64,000 bases of DNA from Christiangramia lutea. GTDB lineage: Bacteria > Bacteroidota > Bacteroidia > Flavobacteriales > Flavobacteriaceae. The notes beneath the pieces are model-generated. The model was not told the DNA's origin and made no database searches. It worked only from the letters and a program-made list of their open reading frames with translations. The stretch is taken from positions 434,001-498,000 of the forward strand of contig NZ_JAKVTV010000003.1 in the NCBI RefSeq assembly GCF_022489035.1, written 5' to 3'. The translations under genes and the position numbers were made by a program. The number at the start of each line of letters is the position of its first letter. The stretch's first letter is position 1. Positions 17,626 to 26,311 of this stretch are shown piece by piece.

Positions 17626-18801
17626 GTAAAAAGAAAGAATGTAGGCCATTACAGAAATCACTATTCCGGTCATAAATACTGTATAAGTAAGCCTCAAAAG
17701 AAAGTATTTTCTATGAAGTACCTTGCCAAGAAGGTGAAGGTCCATGGTAAGCATTTCGTAAACATAATCCTTATCCTTAATAAGTTCTCCCATAGCCCAT
17801 TTAAATTGGTCGAACGGCATTTTATGATAATTGCCGAAGAATAAAAGGTTTACTTCCCTGTTTTTAACCTGCTCCCTGGTAAATTCTCCGCTAGTCACGT
17901 TTGGACGAGTGGACATGATAGAGAGTATAATAGATGCCACACTAAAGAGTATTAGAATTAGTGTAGGGATAAGAAGATGTTTATTGGATGCAGCTTCCAG
18001 TTTAGGAATCATATCTGCAATTGCAAGGGATATGATAATTGCATTTACCGATAATAATATATTCGCCTTGGTATCTGCAATGTCACTTAATTTTATATGA
18101 TTTCTAAGGGTAGTTCTGTATAGAGTTTGAATACTTCTTTCAGGATTCTCATTCTTATACTTGGCTTTCATACGAGCCTTATGTTCTTCCTTCTTTAGCT
18201 TTTTCTCCTGCTTGTTTTTACTTTCAATTAGCTCGAGAAGGTTTTTCTCCTTTTTAGGTTTCCAGTTTTTTAAAGCATAATCTGTATAATACTGATGCTT
18301 TTCTGTGAAAACCAGGATGTTTTCCTCAAGCCATTCAGCATTAGTAAAATTCTTAATGTTATGAAGCTCCAGTTCCTGTCTTAAAAATTCACTGGTTTCT
18401 TCAAAATAATCCTTTCCGAAATGTGAAGAATCTGCATCTCTAATGATCTTTTCCCCCAGACAATTCGGAATATTGGAAAAATTAGTAGCAAGGATGTATT
18501 GTTTAACCTTTTCAATTAGTTCCTGGGTGGCATTGTTCTCTTTTAAAAAATCCTCGGCAATCTCTGCGCTTTTCTCTTCGTGACCTTTGTATTTATGGAT
18601 GTAACCAGTGTCGTGTAACCAAGCGGCAAGCATTAACGCCTCTTCCTCTTTAACATTAATTTCGGAATTATCGATTAATTCTTTAGTACTTTTAACCACG
18701 CGTTGTGTATGCTGGTAGTTATGATAAATAAAGGTGTTTGGTAGTTTTTCTTTAAATAATTCTTCAACAAATTTATCAGCTTTCTCAATGAGATTATTCA
18801 T
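17617..18801 (-). CDS. HD-domain phosphohydrolase fused to Pycsar-effector-type membrane domain (DUF5706)
   Basis: 394 residues from the ATG at 18801. The N-terminal HD domain (about 1-200) has HNYQH (His27, His31), LHDTGY (His63-Asp64) and GHEEKSAEIA, the metal-binding pattern of HD phosphohydrolases. A basic, Lys/Glu-rich linker follows. The C-terminal DUF5706/PycTM-like domain (about 230-394) contains KLSDIADTKANILLSVNAI and three membrane segments. In Pycsar anti-phage systems this membrane domain is the effector opened by cCMP or cUMP. No pyrimidine cyclase gene is nearby, so it may be a housekeeping or orphan homolog in which HD tunes a nucleotide signal. Confidence 0.8.
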   Translation of the reverse strand: MNNLIEKADKFVEELFKEKLPNTFIYHNYQHTQRVVKSTKELIDNSEINVKEEEALMLAAWLHDTGYIHKYKGHEEKSAEIAEDFLKENNATQELIEKVKQYILATNFSNIPNCLGEKIIRDADSSHFGKDYFEETSEFLRQELELHNIKNFTNAEWLEENILVFTEKHQYYTDYALKNWKPKKEKNLLELIESKNKQEKKLKKEEHKARMKAKYKNENPERSIQTLYRTTLRNHIKLSDIADTKANILLSVNAIIISLAIADMIPKLEAASNKHLLIPTLILILFSVASIILSIMSTRPNVTSGEFTREQVKNREVNLLFFGNYHKMPFDQFKWAMGELIKDKDYVYEMLTMDLHLLGKVLHRKYFLLRLTYTVFMTGIVISVMAYILSFYLM

Positions 18802-18858
18802 ACATGAATTTCTTAATTGCATCGACCAAATTACAAAAAAAAATGCCCATTGTTTTCT

Positions 18859-21800
18859 ATGAAAAAAGTTAAACTTTTAGCCTCACTCTTCACATTATTG
18901 CTTGTTTTATCATGTGCCACTGTTGAACCTAAATACCGGGAAGGGGAGGCAAGTTCAAATTTCGATTATCCTACAGGTAAGGAAGTAGAAAAGTCTTTTT
19001 ATTTACTTGGTGATGGCGGCTATTCGCCTCCCGGTGGTAGCTCTCTTGGTTTACTCGCCTTTAAATCTTATCTGGATTCAGTAAATAAGACTGATAATTA
19101 TACCATTTTTCTTGGAGATAATATTTATCCAGATGGAATGCCACCAAAGAGTTCTTCTGAACGGGAAGCGGCAGAATACCGCCTGGATGCCCAGCTCGAC
19201 GCTATTGAAAATTATAAGGGGAAAGTAGTAGTGATCCCAGGAAATCATGACTGGTACAATGAAAAGCTTGAAGGTCTCGAAAGGCAGAAAGATTATCTAA
19301 AAGAGAAATTCGAGGATGATCTAATTTGGAGTCCTGAAATTGGTTGCGGCCTTGAATCTATTGAGGTTTCAGACAATATTCAGCTTATCGTGATCGATTC
19401 ACAGTGGTATCTGGAAGACTGGAATAGAAATCCTAAGATCAATGATAATTGTGAACAGATCAAGACCAGAGAAGCCATGTTTCTCGAGCTTGAGTCTGAG
19501 ATTAAAAAAAATCAGAATAAAACCATATTATTAGCATTGCATCACCCTGTACGTACCAATGGAGTTCACGGAGGGCAGTATACTTTTGACAGGCACATCT
19601 ACCCTTCTCAAAAGAAAATTCCTTTACCCGTATTGGGGTCGCTGGCGACTTTGATCAGAACTACCGGGGGGGTCTCTATACAGGATGCTCAGAATAACAG
19701 GTACAAATCTCTAGCTAATCGATTATCGGCTATTGCTCATGGAGCCGAAAGATTGATTTTTGCTTCAGGCCATGAACATTCTCTGCAATATATAGAACAT
19801 GATAGTGTAAAGCAGATCGTTTCAGGCTCAGGTTCAAAGGCCTCTTACGCTACATTAAGTAATGACGGCTATTTCGCTTATCCAGGGCAGGGTTTTGCTG
19901 TGCTGGATGTCTTTAAGGATGGATCAGCCTGGGTAAGTTTTTACGCGAACCAGGATAATAAACCGAAATTACTTTTTCAGAAAGAGGTGATCGAAACTCC
20001 GGTTCCTTTCGATTTTAAGGAATATCCCGATAGCTTTCCTGAAAAAATGACTGCTTCTATTTATGAAGAATCAGATACTGAAAAAGGACCGGTTCATAAC
20101 ACGGTGTGGGGTGAAAGATATCGTGAGCTATATGGTACCGAGGTTAGTTTAAAAGTAGCAGATCTTGATACCCTATACGGCGGACTGGAAGTTGTTCGCG
20201 AAGGAGGTGGGCATCAAACCGTATCTTTGAGAGTGAAAGACAGCCTTGGGCGAGAGTATAATATCAGAAGAGTTAGAAAGGATGCCCTTAGGTTTTTACA
20301 GAATGTGGCCTTTAAGAATCAGCCTGTAGAGGATAAAATGGAGAATACGGTTGCTGAAAATCTTATGACAGATTTTTACACCGCCGCCCATCCCTACGGA
20401 TTTCTTGCTATTCCCGGCTTAAGTAAAGCTGCTGGAGTTTACCATACCAACCCGGAAATATTCTATTTACCGAAACAGGAAGCTTTGGGTAAATATAATT
20501 CTGTACATGGAGATGATATTTATATGATCGTGGAAAGACCGGAAGAAGGCTGGACAGGTTATGAATCCTTTGGTAGTCCAGACCATGACATAGTTAGTAC
20601 CGCTGATATGATCGAAAGGTTAAGAAGGGATGAGAAGTATATCCTTGATGAAACGGCTTATGTTAGGGCACGAATTTTCGACATGTTAATTGGTGACTGG
20701 GACAGGCACCAGGATCAATGGCGCTGGGCCGAAATTGAGGATGACCAGGGGAATCATTATTTCAAGCCTATTCCCAGAGACAGAGACCAGGTTTTTTCAA
20801 ATTTTGACGGTGCTTTTTTTGGAACTTTAAGGGCACTTACAGGTTTTGCCAATCAGTTTGCAGTTTATGATGATGATATAAGCGATGTTGAATGGTTCAA
20901 TATTGCAGCTTTAGGACTGGACAGGTCTTTACTTCAGAATACCGGTAAGCAGACATGGGTAGAGCAGGCAGAATACATTCAGCAAAACATAACCGACGAA
21001 GCTATTCAAAAAGCCTTCTCAAAATTACCAAAAGAGACCAGTGGCGAAACTACCGATGACCTTATAAAAAATCTGAAGGGAAGACGTGATAATATAATTG
21101 AAATCGTAGAGAGGTATTATGATCATCTTGCAAATCTGGCCATTGTAACCGGAACCGATAAAGATGATTTTATAGATATTGTTAGACTTGAAGATGGCAA
21201 TACCCGCGTAACTATAACCAGAAATAAGGATGGGGAGCGCGCTGAAAAATTAAGCGATAAGGTATATAAAAACGAAGAAACTGAAGAGATCTGGGTGTAT
21301 GGCCTGGACGATGATGATAAAATAAATGTGACTGGAGAAGGACCGGCTAAAATCTTTGTTCGCGTTGTTGGAGGGCAAAACAATGATGTATATACTATCG
21401 ATTCGGGTAAAAGCCTGAAGGTTTATGATCATAAATCACTTCCTAATACCATCAAAAAAATAGACGGGGCGAAACTTAGGTTGACAGATAACTACGAGAT
21501 TAATACCTATGATAAGGATAAAAAGACCTTTGCTTCTGGTTCCATACTCCCAGAAATTGGGTATAATCCAGATACAGGATTTTCCTTCGGATTGGAATAT
21601 GTAAAATCCATAAATAAGTTTAAAAGAAATCCATTTACTTCCCAGCATACCTTTTCCGGGGAAGTCCATTCAGCAACCAATGGTTTTAGATTAGCTTATG
21701 AGGCTGAATTTGCTACTATAGTAGGAAAATATAATCTACAGGTAGGAGCAAATTTTGCTAACCCTAATTTTTCTGAAAACTTTTTTGGTTTCGGAAATGA

Positions 21801-22578
21801 AACTGAAAACTTTGAGGATGAACTTGGTCTAAGTTACAACAGGGTAGGGCTTAGCGAATATGGAGTAAAGGCAGCCCTGGTAAATAAAACTCCGTTCGGA
21901 AGCTTTTTTGGGTTTACGGCAACTTTCGAAGGAATTGAAGTTCAAAATAAAGAGGGGAGGTTTATTACAGAAGATTTTATTAGTGAGGATCCAGAGTTTT
22001 TCGATAGAAAATATTTTGCTGGGCTTGATGCTATGTACAGGTACGAAAGTTATGATGATCGCCTTAATCCTACTAGGGGTATGCTGTTTGAGCTTAATCT
22101 AGGAGGCAAAATAAATATCACTGATCCTGGTAGACAATATGGTTATTTCAAGCCGTATATGGGCTTTTATAATGCGCTTACTAATAATCGGAAACTTGTA
22201 TTGAAAACAAGAGCTGAGGCTCATTTAAATATTGGTAAGGAATATGAATTCTATCAGGCTGCACAGTTGGGTGCGGAAACAGGATTAAGAGGATACAGAC
22301 TTGAGCGGTATACTGGGAAAAGTTCTTTTGGAACCGGCGCTGATCTTAGATATTCCTTTAATACTATAAAAACAAGCTTTTTGCCATTTCAACCAGGTGT
22401 CTACGCAGGTTATGATTTGGGAAGGGTTTGGACAGATTCTGAAAATAGTGATAAATGGCACGACAGCTATGGTGGAGGTGTCTGGATTAATAGTGCTGAA
22501 GCAATCCAGGGGAATTTTAGTGTATTCACTGGTGAAGAAGGCGCTAGATTTCAGTTTGGTTTAGGACTGAAATTTTAA
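18859..22578 (+). CDS. Giant lipoprotein: calcineurin-like phosphoesterase, kinase-like middle, outer-membrane beta-barrel
   Basis: 1239 residues from the ATG at 18859, giving a signal peptide with lipobox VLSC (Cys19). Residues about 30-350 form a metallophosphoesterase (LGDGGYSPPG, GDNIYPDG, GNHDW, HHPVRTNGVHGG, GHEHS). A middle section of about 440-760 has GDWDRHQDQWRW (Gly612-) and PRDRDQVFSNFDGAFFG, resembling the catalytic patterns of HipA/CotH/Fam20-type atypical kinases. The last about 380 residues are rich in alternating beta strands and end in aromatic-terminated FQFGLGLKF, as in BamA/TamA-type barrels. A cell-surface phosphoryl-handling enzyme in the outer membrane is inferred; the substrate is unknown. 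Confidence 0.8.
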   Translation: MKKVKLLASLFTLLLVLSCATVEPKYREGEASSNFDYPTGKEVEKSFYLLGDGGYSPPGGSSLGLLAFKSYLDSVNKTDNYTIFLGDNIYPDGMPPKSSSEREAAEYRLDAQLDAIENYKGKVVVIPGNHDWYNEKLEGLERQKDYLKEKFEDDLIWSPEIGCGLESIEVSDNIQLIVIDSQWYLEDWNRNPKINDNCEQIKTREAMFLELESEIKKNQNKTILLALHHPVRTNGVHGGQYTFDRHIYPSQKKIPLPVLGSLATLIRTTGGVSIQDAQNNRYKSLANRLSAIAHGAERLIFASGHEHSLQYIEHDSVKQIVSGSGSKASYATLSNDGYFAYPGQGFAVLDVFKDGSAWVSFYANQDNKPKLLFQKEVIETPVPFDFKEYPDSFPEKMTASIYEESDTEKGPVHNTVWGERYRELYGTEVSLKVADLDTLYGGLEVVREGGGHQTVSLRVKDSLGREYNIRRVRKDALRFLQNVAFKNQPVEDKMENTVAENLMTDFYTAAHPYGFLAIPGLSKAAGVYHTNPEIFYLPKQEALGKYNSVHGDDIYMIVERPEEGWTGYESFGSPDHDIVSTADMIERLRRDEKYILDETAYVRARIFDMLIGDWDRHQDQWRWAEIEDDQGNHYFKPIPRDRDQVFSNFDGAFFGTLRALTGFANQFAVYDDDISDVEWFNIAALGLDRSLLQNTGKQTWVEQAEYIQQNITDEAIQKAFSKLPKETSGETTDDLIKNLKGRRDNIIEIVERYYDHLANLAIVTGTDKDDFIDIVRLEDGNTRVTITRNKDGERAEKLSDKVYKNEETEEIWVYGLDDDDKINVTGEGPAKIFVRVVGGQNNDVYTIDSGKSLKVYDHKSLPNTIKKIDGAKLRLTDNYEINTYDKDKKTFASGSILPEIGYNPDTGFSFGLEYVKSINKFKRNPFTSQHTFSGEVHSATNGFRLAYEAEFATIVGKYNLQVGANFANPNFSENFFGFGNETENFEDELGLSYNRVGLSEYGVKAALVNKTPFGSFFGFTATFEGIEVQNKEGRFITEDFISEDPEFFDRKYFAGLDAMYRYESYDDRLNPTRGMLFELNLGGKINITDPGRQYGYFKPYMGFYNALTNNRKLVLKTRAEAHLNIGKEYEFYQAAQLGAETGLRGYRLERYTGKSSFGTGADLRYSFNTIKTSFLPFQPGVYAGYDLGRVWTDSENSDKWHDSYGGGVWINSAEAIQGNFSVFTGEEGARFQFGLGLKF

Positions 22579-22596
22579 AGACTTTATATCAAAAAA

Positions 22597-22623
22597 AAAA
22601 CCGGCTAATTAGCCGGTTTTTTT
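22597..22623. terminator. Bidirectional terminator
   Basis: CCGGCT-AATT-AGCCGG flanked by A-run and T-run extends to a long stem. It lies between the phosphoesterase gene and the convergent MscS gene. Confidence 0.9.
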
Positions 22624-22637
22624 GATTATGAATATCC

Positions 22638-23519
22638 CTAATCTCTGGGATTAATTGTGAGGTTGTTTTTACCAAAATCCAGTGTTCTGATAGGGAAAGG
22701 AATATTAATATCTTTAGCATCGTAAGCTTTCTTGATCGCTATGATCGCTTCATGCTGAGCTCCTAAGAGATCCCTGTTCTTTGTTGCATCTATCCAGAAT
22801 CTAACCTCAAAGTTTATAGAACTATCCCCAAATCCATTATAAAGAAATTCAACTTCTTCATTTCCTCTTTGTGGAAATTTATCTTTAATCGTTTCCAGGG
22901 TAAGATCCCGCACCATCTCCAAATCTGATTCATATCCCACACCGCAGTCTACGAAAACTCTGGAACGTGGTGTTCGGCTGAAATTTTTGAAAGGTTCTTC
23001 AACGATCTTTGAATTAGGAATTACAACATAGTTATTGTCAGATTGCTTAATTACAATATTTCGGAGATTAATTTCCGTAACTGTTCCTGCGTAACCGTTT
23101 GTCTCTACCCAATCTCCAATTTGAAGTTCAGGAAGAAAACTCAAAATTAATCCCGAAAAAGTATTATTTAAAGTTCCCTGAAGGGCAAGACCTATGGCAA
23201 GACCAACCACACCGGCTCCTGCAAGCACAGAGGTTAGGACTTTGTCAAGGTTTAGTAATCCTAATGCGATAAAGAATCCAATTAAAATAATGATGGCCTT
23301 GATAACCTTAACGGTCATAAGCCGAATTGAATCCTGTTTTATATGGGTTCGAGTTATTCTTTCGAAAAGTCTTCCTACATATTTAGCAATAATGATAAAT
23401 ACCACGAAGACGATTACGGCTAAAAGAAAATTAGGCAGATTCAGGATTAAAGAATCCAGCCATCCGCCTAATTTATCCCATATGCCTCTTATTGAATCTT
23501 GAATGTTAAAATCCTGCAT
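22638..23519 (-). CDS. MscS-family small-conductance mechanosensitive channel
   Basis: 293 residues. Three N-terminal membrane segments are followed by the pore helix region rich in Gly/Ala (AGAGVVGLAIGLALQG) and the MscS beta domain (DWVETNGYAGTVTEINLR, VIPNSKIVEEPFKNF). It releases solutes on hypo-osmotic shock. Length and motif order are typical. It sits 16 bases downstream of the Dps gene and may be co-transcribed with it. Confidence 0.92.
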   Translation of the reverse strand: MQDFNIQDSIRGIWDKLGGWLDSLILNLPNFLLAVIVFVVFIIIAKYVGRLFERITRTHIKQDSIRLMTVKVIKAIIILIGFFIALGLLNLDKVLTSVLAGAGVVGLAIGLALQGTLNNTFSGLILSFLPELQIGDWVETNGYAGTVTEINLRNIVIKQSDNNYVVIPNSKIVEEPFKNFSRTPRSRVFVDCGVGYESDLEMVRDLTLETIKDKFPQRGNEEVEFLYNGFGDSSINFEVRFWIDATKNRDLLGAQHEAIIAIKKAYDAKDINIPFPIRTLDFGKNNLTINPRD

Positions 23520-23535
23520 ATTTTATAATTGGTTA

Positions 23536-24030
23536 TTACTTTACTGGTTTAAGTTGATCACTGGTCTTCATTTTCCAGGCATCCAACATCCAACTGGTTT
23601 TCTCCAGTTCGCGAATATAGGCCCCAATCAAATCGATGGTTCCTTCATCATTACTCTCATCAGCTACTTCAACTACCTTTCTCATTTGTTTTAAAATGAG
23701 CCCATGATCTTTTAGTAGTAATTCTATCATCTTGCTATCAGAAATATCTGAAGGGGATTCATCCAAATTGGAATCTTTTAGATAATCACTCAAATTACTG
23801 GTTGGCTGATATCTCAAGGTAAGAATTCTTTCTGCAATTTCGTCCACTTTGAGTTTTGCATCATCATACAATTCCTCGAATTTTTCATGTAAATCGAAGA
23901 AATTTTTACCTATCACATTCCAGTGAAAGTTTCTTAGTTTTTGATAATATAAGTGATAATCTGCTAATAGGATGTTGAGTTCTTCAACTGTCTTTTTAGT
24001 TTTTTTTGTATCCAAACCTAAATAATTCAT
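23536..24030 (-). CDS. dps: Dps family DNA-protection / iron-storage protein
   Basis: 164 residues with the ferritin-like four-helix fold. Ferroxidase residues appear in FHWNVIGKNFFDLHEKFEELYDD and DEIAERI (split motif), the typical His/Asp/Glu arrangement at the dimer interface. It oxidises iron with peroxide and protects DNA during starvation or oxidative stress. The gene is adjacent to MscS, which suggests a stress-response pair. Confidence 0.9.
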   Translation of the reverse strand: MNYLGLDTKKTKKTVEELNILLADYHLYYQKLRNFHWNVIGKNFFDLHEKFEELYDDAKLKVDEIAERILTLRYQPTSNLSDYLKDSNLDESPSDISDSKMIELLLKDHGLILKQMRKVVEVADESNDEGTIDLIGAYIRELEKTSWMLDAWKMKTSDQLKPVK

Positions 24031-24128
24031 AGTTTTTATTTATTGTTTTTTTAATTTCTATTCGAAAATACAATGATTGAGTGGTATGCCCAACAATCAT
24101 CAAGGTTTTAATAGAAGTTTAACTTTGA

Positions 24129-24449
24129 TTAATCCAATTCTCGATGATCCTTGAGATCAAGTTTCTTCATCATTTTTTTAGATACCTGTCCGCTAGATAC
24201 TCCATAGCCATCTACAAGAATTCCTTTATGATCATTAGAAGTCGTAATGGCATAAAGTATAGCATTATCATCTGGATTACTCATTCCTTCGAACCTAAGC
24301 ACCTTGTCTACTTCAAATTCTTCAATTCCGAAGGTTTGATCTTTAGACTTCAATTGTATCTTTTCATCAAGCAGATTAAAATCTTCTGTGTATCCTTCTT
24401 CTAGTTTTAATTTATTAATTGCTTGTGATAATGTACCGTAATCTTTCAT
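24129..24449 (-). CDS. Small conserved cytoplasmic protein, function unknown
   Basis: 106 residues from the ATG at 24449. It contains YGTLSQAINKLKLEEGYTED near the start and RFEGMSNPDDNAILYAI in the middle. Homologs of about 100 residues are common in Bacteroidota and often carry the database label phosphoribosylpyrophosphate synthetase, which this short protein without a PRPP loop cannot be. No catalytic motif is visible. Confidence 0.7.
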   Translation of the reverse strand: MKDYGTLSQAINKLKLEEGYTEDFNLLDEKIQLKSKDQTFGIEEFEVDKVLRFEGMSNPDDNAILYAITTSNDHKGILVDGYGVSSGQVSKKMMKKLDLKDHRELD

Positions 24450-24561
24450 TTTATTTGAATTTTTAATCCAAATCAAATTACACTGAAAGCCGCATTCTCA
24501 CAAATACTTTAGGGTGTTTAGGATAAGTTTAACTCGTGTATTAACTAGCCAGGTCTGGAAT

Positions 24562-24696
24562 TTAATTTTTATTTCCGGAGCTGAAAAGTCCAAGGGGAAA
24601 AACTAGAAGTAGGAAAAAATACCATCCAGTTACCAGGCCAATAATGGTGATTATGGCAGCGATAATATAGAACCAATATGACTTTGGAATTTTCAT
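24562..24696 (-). CDS. 44-residue single-pass membrane peptide
   Basis: A short frame reads MKIPKSYWFYIIAAIITI, then a Gly/Trp turn and a second hydrophobic stretch, ending SSGNKN. Its ATG overlaps the stop of the upstream gene (24693-25160) by 4 bases in the ATGA manner, which implies translational coupling. It likely sits in the inner membrane as one or two helices. The function is unknown. Confidence 0.6.
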   Translation of the reverse strand: MKIPKSYWFYIIAAIITIIGLVTGWYFFLLLVFPLGLFSSGNKN

Positions 24697-25160
24697 ATAA
24701 GAAGGATAATCAATAAAGCTATTAAACCCAAATATAGGAGCCAGTAAAGTTTGAGATTTAGCGGGTCTTTGCCGAACAAAAGTTTGGTTATCTTGAAATA
24801 AAAACCTCTGTTCTTCGCGATATGATTATACAAATGATCGCTTAGATATTGAAAAAACTTGCTGGTTTTATAAAGCTCATGCCAATTTTTGTTACCCGCA
24901 TGCCATAGGATTCTATATGCAGAATCTGGTCCGCTGTAAATATGGCCGTCCTTTTCAATAAGTCTGCTGGCTTTCTTGAATTCTTTTAAAGGTATGTCCT
25001 GGAAACTAGAGGCACAGTCCTGATAGGTTTTAAAAACAAGCTTACCTGATGTTTTATTTTCCCATCTTGTTTTCCAGAATTCGCAAAAGCCACATTGACC
25101 ATCCCAGACGAAAATATGATCAGCAGGTGGATTTTTGGTGTTAGCAATCTTTTCAAACAA
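24693..25160 (-). CDS. DCC1-like (DUF393) thiol-disulfide oxidoreductase family protein
   Basis: 155 residues. The N-terminal FVWDGQCGFC holds a CxxC motif (Cys23, Cys26) typical of the DCC family; VFKTYQD and the later SRLIEKDG, GPDSAYRIL pattern also fit. A hydrophobic C-terminal helix (LYWLLYLGLIALLIILLI) anchors it in the membrane. A redox role is assumed from the family. It is followed in an overlapping arrangement by a 44-residue membrane peptide. Confidence 0.8.
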   Translation of the reverse strand: MFEKIANTKNPPADHIFVWDGQCGFCEFWKTRWENKTSGKLVFKTYQDCASSFQDIPLKEFKKASRLIEKDGHIYSGPDSAYRILWHAGNKNWHELYKTSKFFQYLSDHLYNHIAKNRGFYFKITKLLFGKDPLNLKLYWLLYLGLIALLIILLI

Positions 25161-25274
25161 TTTTTTATTCTTTTCTTTGTAGAAGACTTAAAATTAGTGG
25201 CTTTTCGGTAATCTAAAAAATGTTTCAGGTATTATGGTCAAGCTTCTTATTTTAATTTAACTAATTTCAACCCT

Positions 25275-26288
25275 ATGAAAAGTAAGATCACCCTGAAGGA
25301 GTTGGCAAAACTATTAAACGTTAGTGTTTCCACAGTTTCAAAGGCTTTGCATGATAGTTCTGAAATTAGCCCAAAGACTGCTGAACGGGTGAAAGAACTT
25401 GCCAAGCTTCATAATTACAGGCCTAATCCGGTAGCAGTTAACCTGAAGAAAAGCAAAACGGGAACCATTGGTGTGGTGATTCCTAATATTTCCAATTCCT
25501 TTTTTGCTCGCGTGTTGTCTGGGATGGAGGCTGAAGCACAAAAACACGATCAACAAGTGATCACCTATATTTCAAATGAATCCTTAGACCGTGAAAAGCA
25601 AATTTGTGATATGCTCACCTCTGGATTAGTGGATGGTGTTTTGATCGCAGTTTCTGAAGAAACACAGAAAAAGCGGGAATATGATCACTTATTTGCCTTA
25701 TTAGATTATGATATACCTGTGGTAATTTATGACAGAATCAATATTGGTCTTCCGGCAGATAAAATTGGGGTAGATGATGAAAAAAGCTTTTATGATGCTA
25801 CTAAGTTTTTCAGAGGAAAAGGTTTGGAAAAAATAGGACTGGCCTCCGCAATTCATCATGTGGGAATTGGCCAGTTAAGGATTAAAGGTTACAAAAAAGC
25901 CATGCCAGGTGAGGACGATTTAATGATGGTCACAAGTACAAAATCGGCAGATCTAAAGGAAAAGCTTAGAGATCTCCTTACTAGTAATAAAGTTGAGGCT
26001 TTGCTTTGTACAGATTTTGAAAGCTCAATTCTGGCAACCCGGGTTGCTTATGAAGAAAAGATCAAAATACCTAAAGACTTAAAGTTATTAGGATACATCA
26101 GCAGAGAAGTAGCGGCATATTTAACTCCTTCAATTAGTTATATCGAACAGCATCCCCAGGAACTCGGTGCGGCTTCGGTAGAAATTTTGAATAACCGACT
26201 TGAAGGAAAATTAAAACCCGGTATTTTTGAAGAGAGGATTATCGCCACTACCTTAGTGCATTTAGAGTCGACGGGGTTTGACATATAA
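25275..26288 (+). CDS. LacI-family transcriptional regulator
   Basis: 337 residues. The N-terminal helix-turn-helix (LKELAKLLNVSVSTVSKALH) and hinge RPNPVAVNLKK precede a periplasmic-binding-protein-like ligand domain (GTIGVVIPNISNSFFARVL). It would bind DNA as a dimer and respond to a sugar or sugar derivative. No sugar-utilisation operon is adjacent: on one side lies the divergent DCC1-like gene and 23 bases downstream a polysaccharide membrane protein, so its target is not evident. Confidence 0.9.
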   Translation: MKSKITLKELAKLLNVSVSTVSKALHDSSEISPKTAERVKELAKLHNYRPNPVAVNLKKSKTGTIGVVIPNISNSFFARVLSGMEAEAQKHDQQVITYISNESLDREKQICDMLTSGLVDGVLIAVSEETQKKREYDHLFALLDYDIPVVIYDRINIGLPADKIGVDDEKSFYDATKFFRGKGLEKIGLASAIHHVGIGQLRIKGYKKAMPGEDDLMMVTSTKSADLKEKLRDLLTSNKVEALLCTDFESSILATRVAYEEKIKIPKDLKLLGYISREVAAYLTPSISYIEQHPQELGAASVEILNNRLEGKLKPGIFEERIIATTLVHLESTGFDI

Positions 26289-26311
26289 AATTTTTTTAAC
26301 CTACTTTCTAT

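Noticed and set aside
24129-24449. Phosphoribosylpyrophosphate synthetase
   Set aside because: The protein is only 106 residues and has no PRPP-binding loop; the label seems to be a propagated misnomer.
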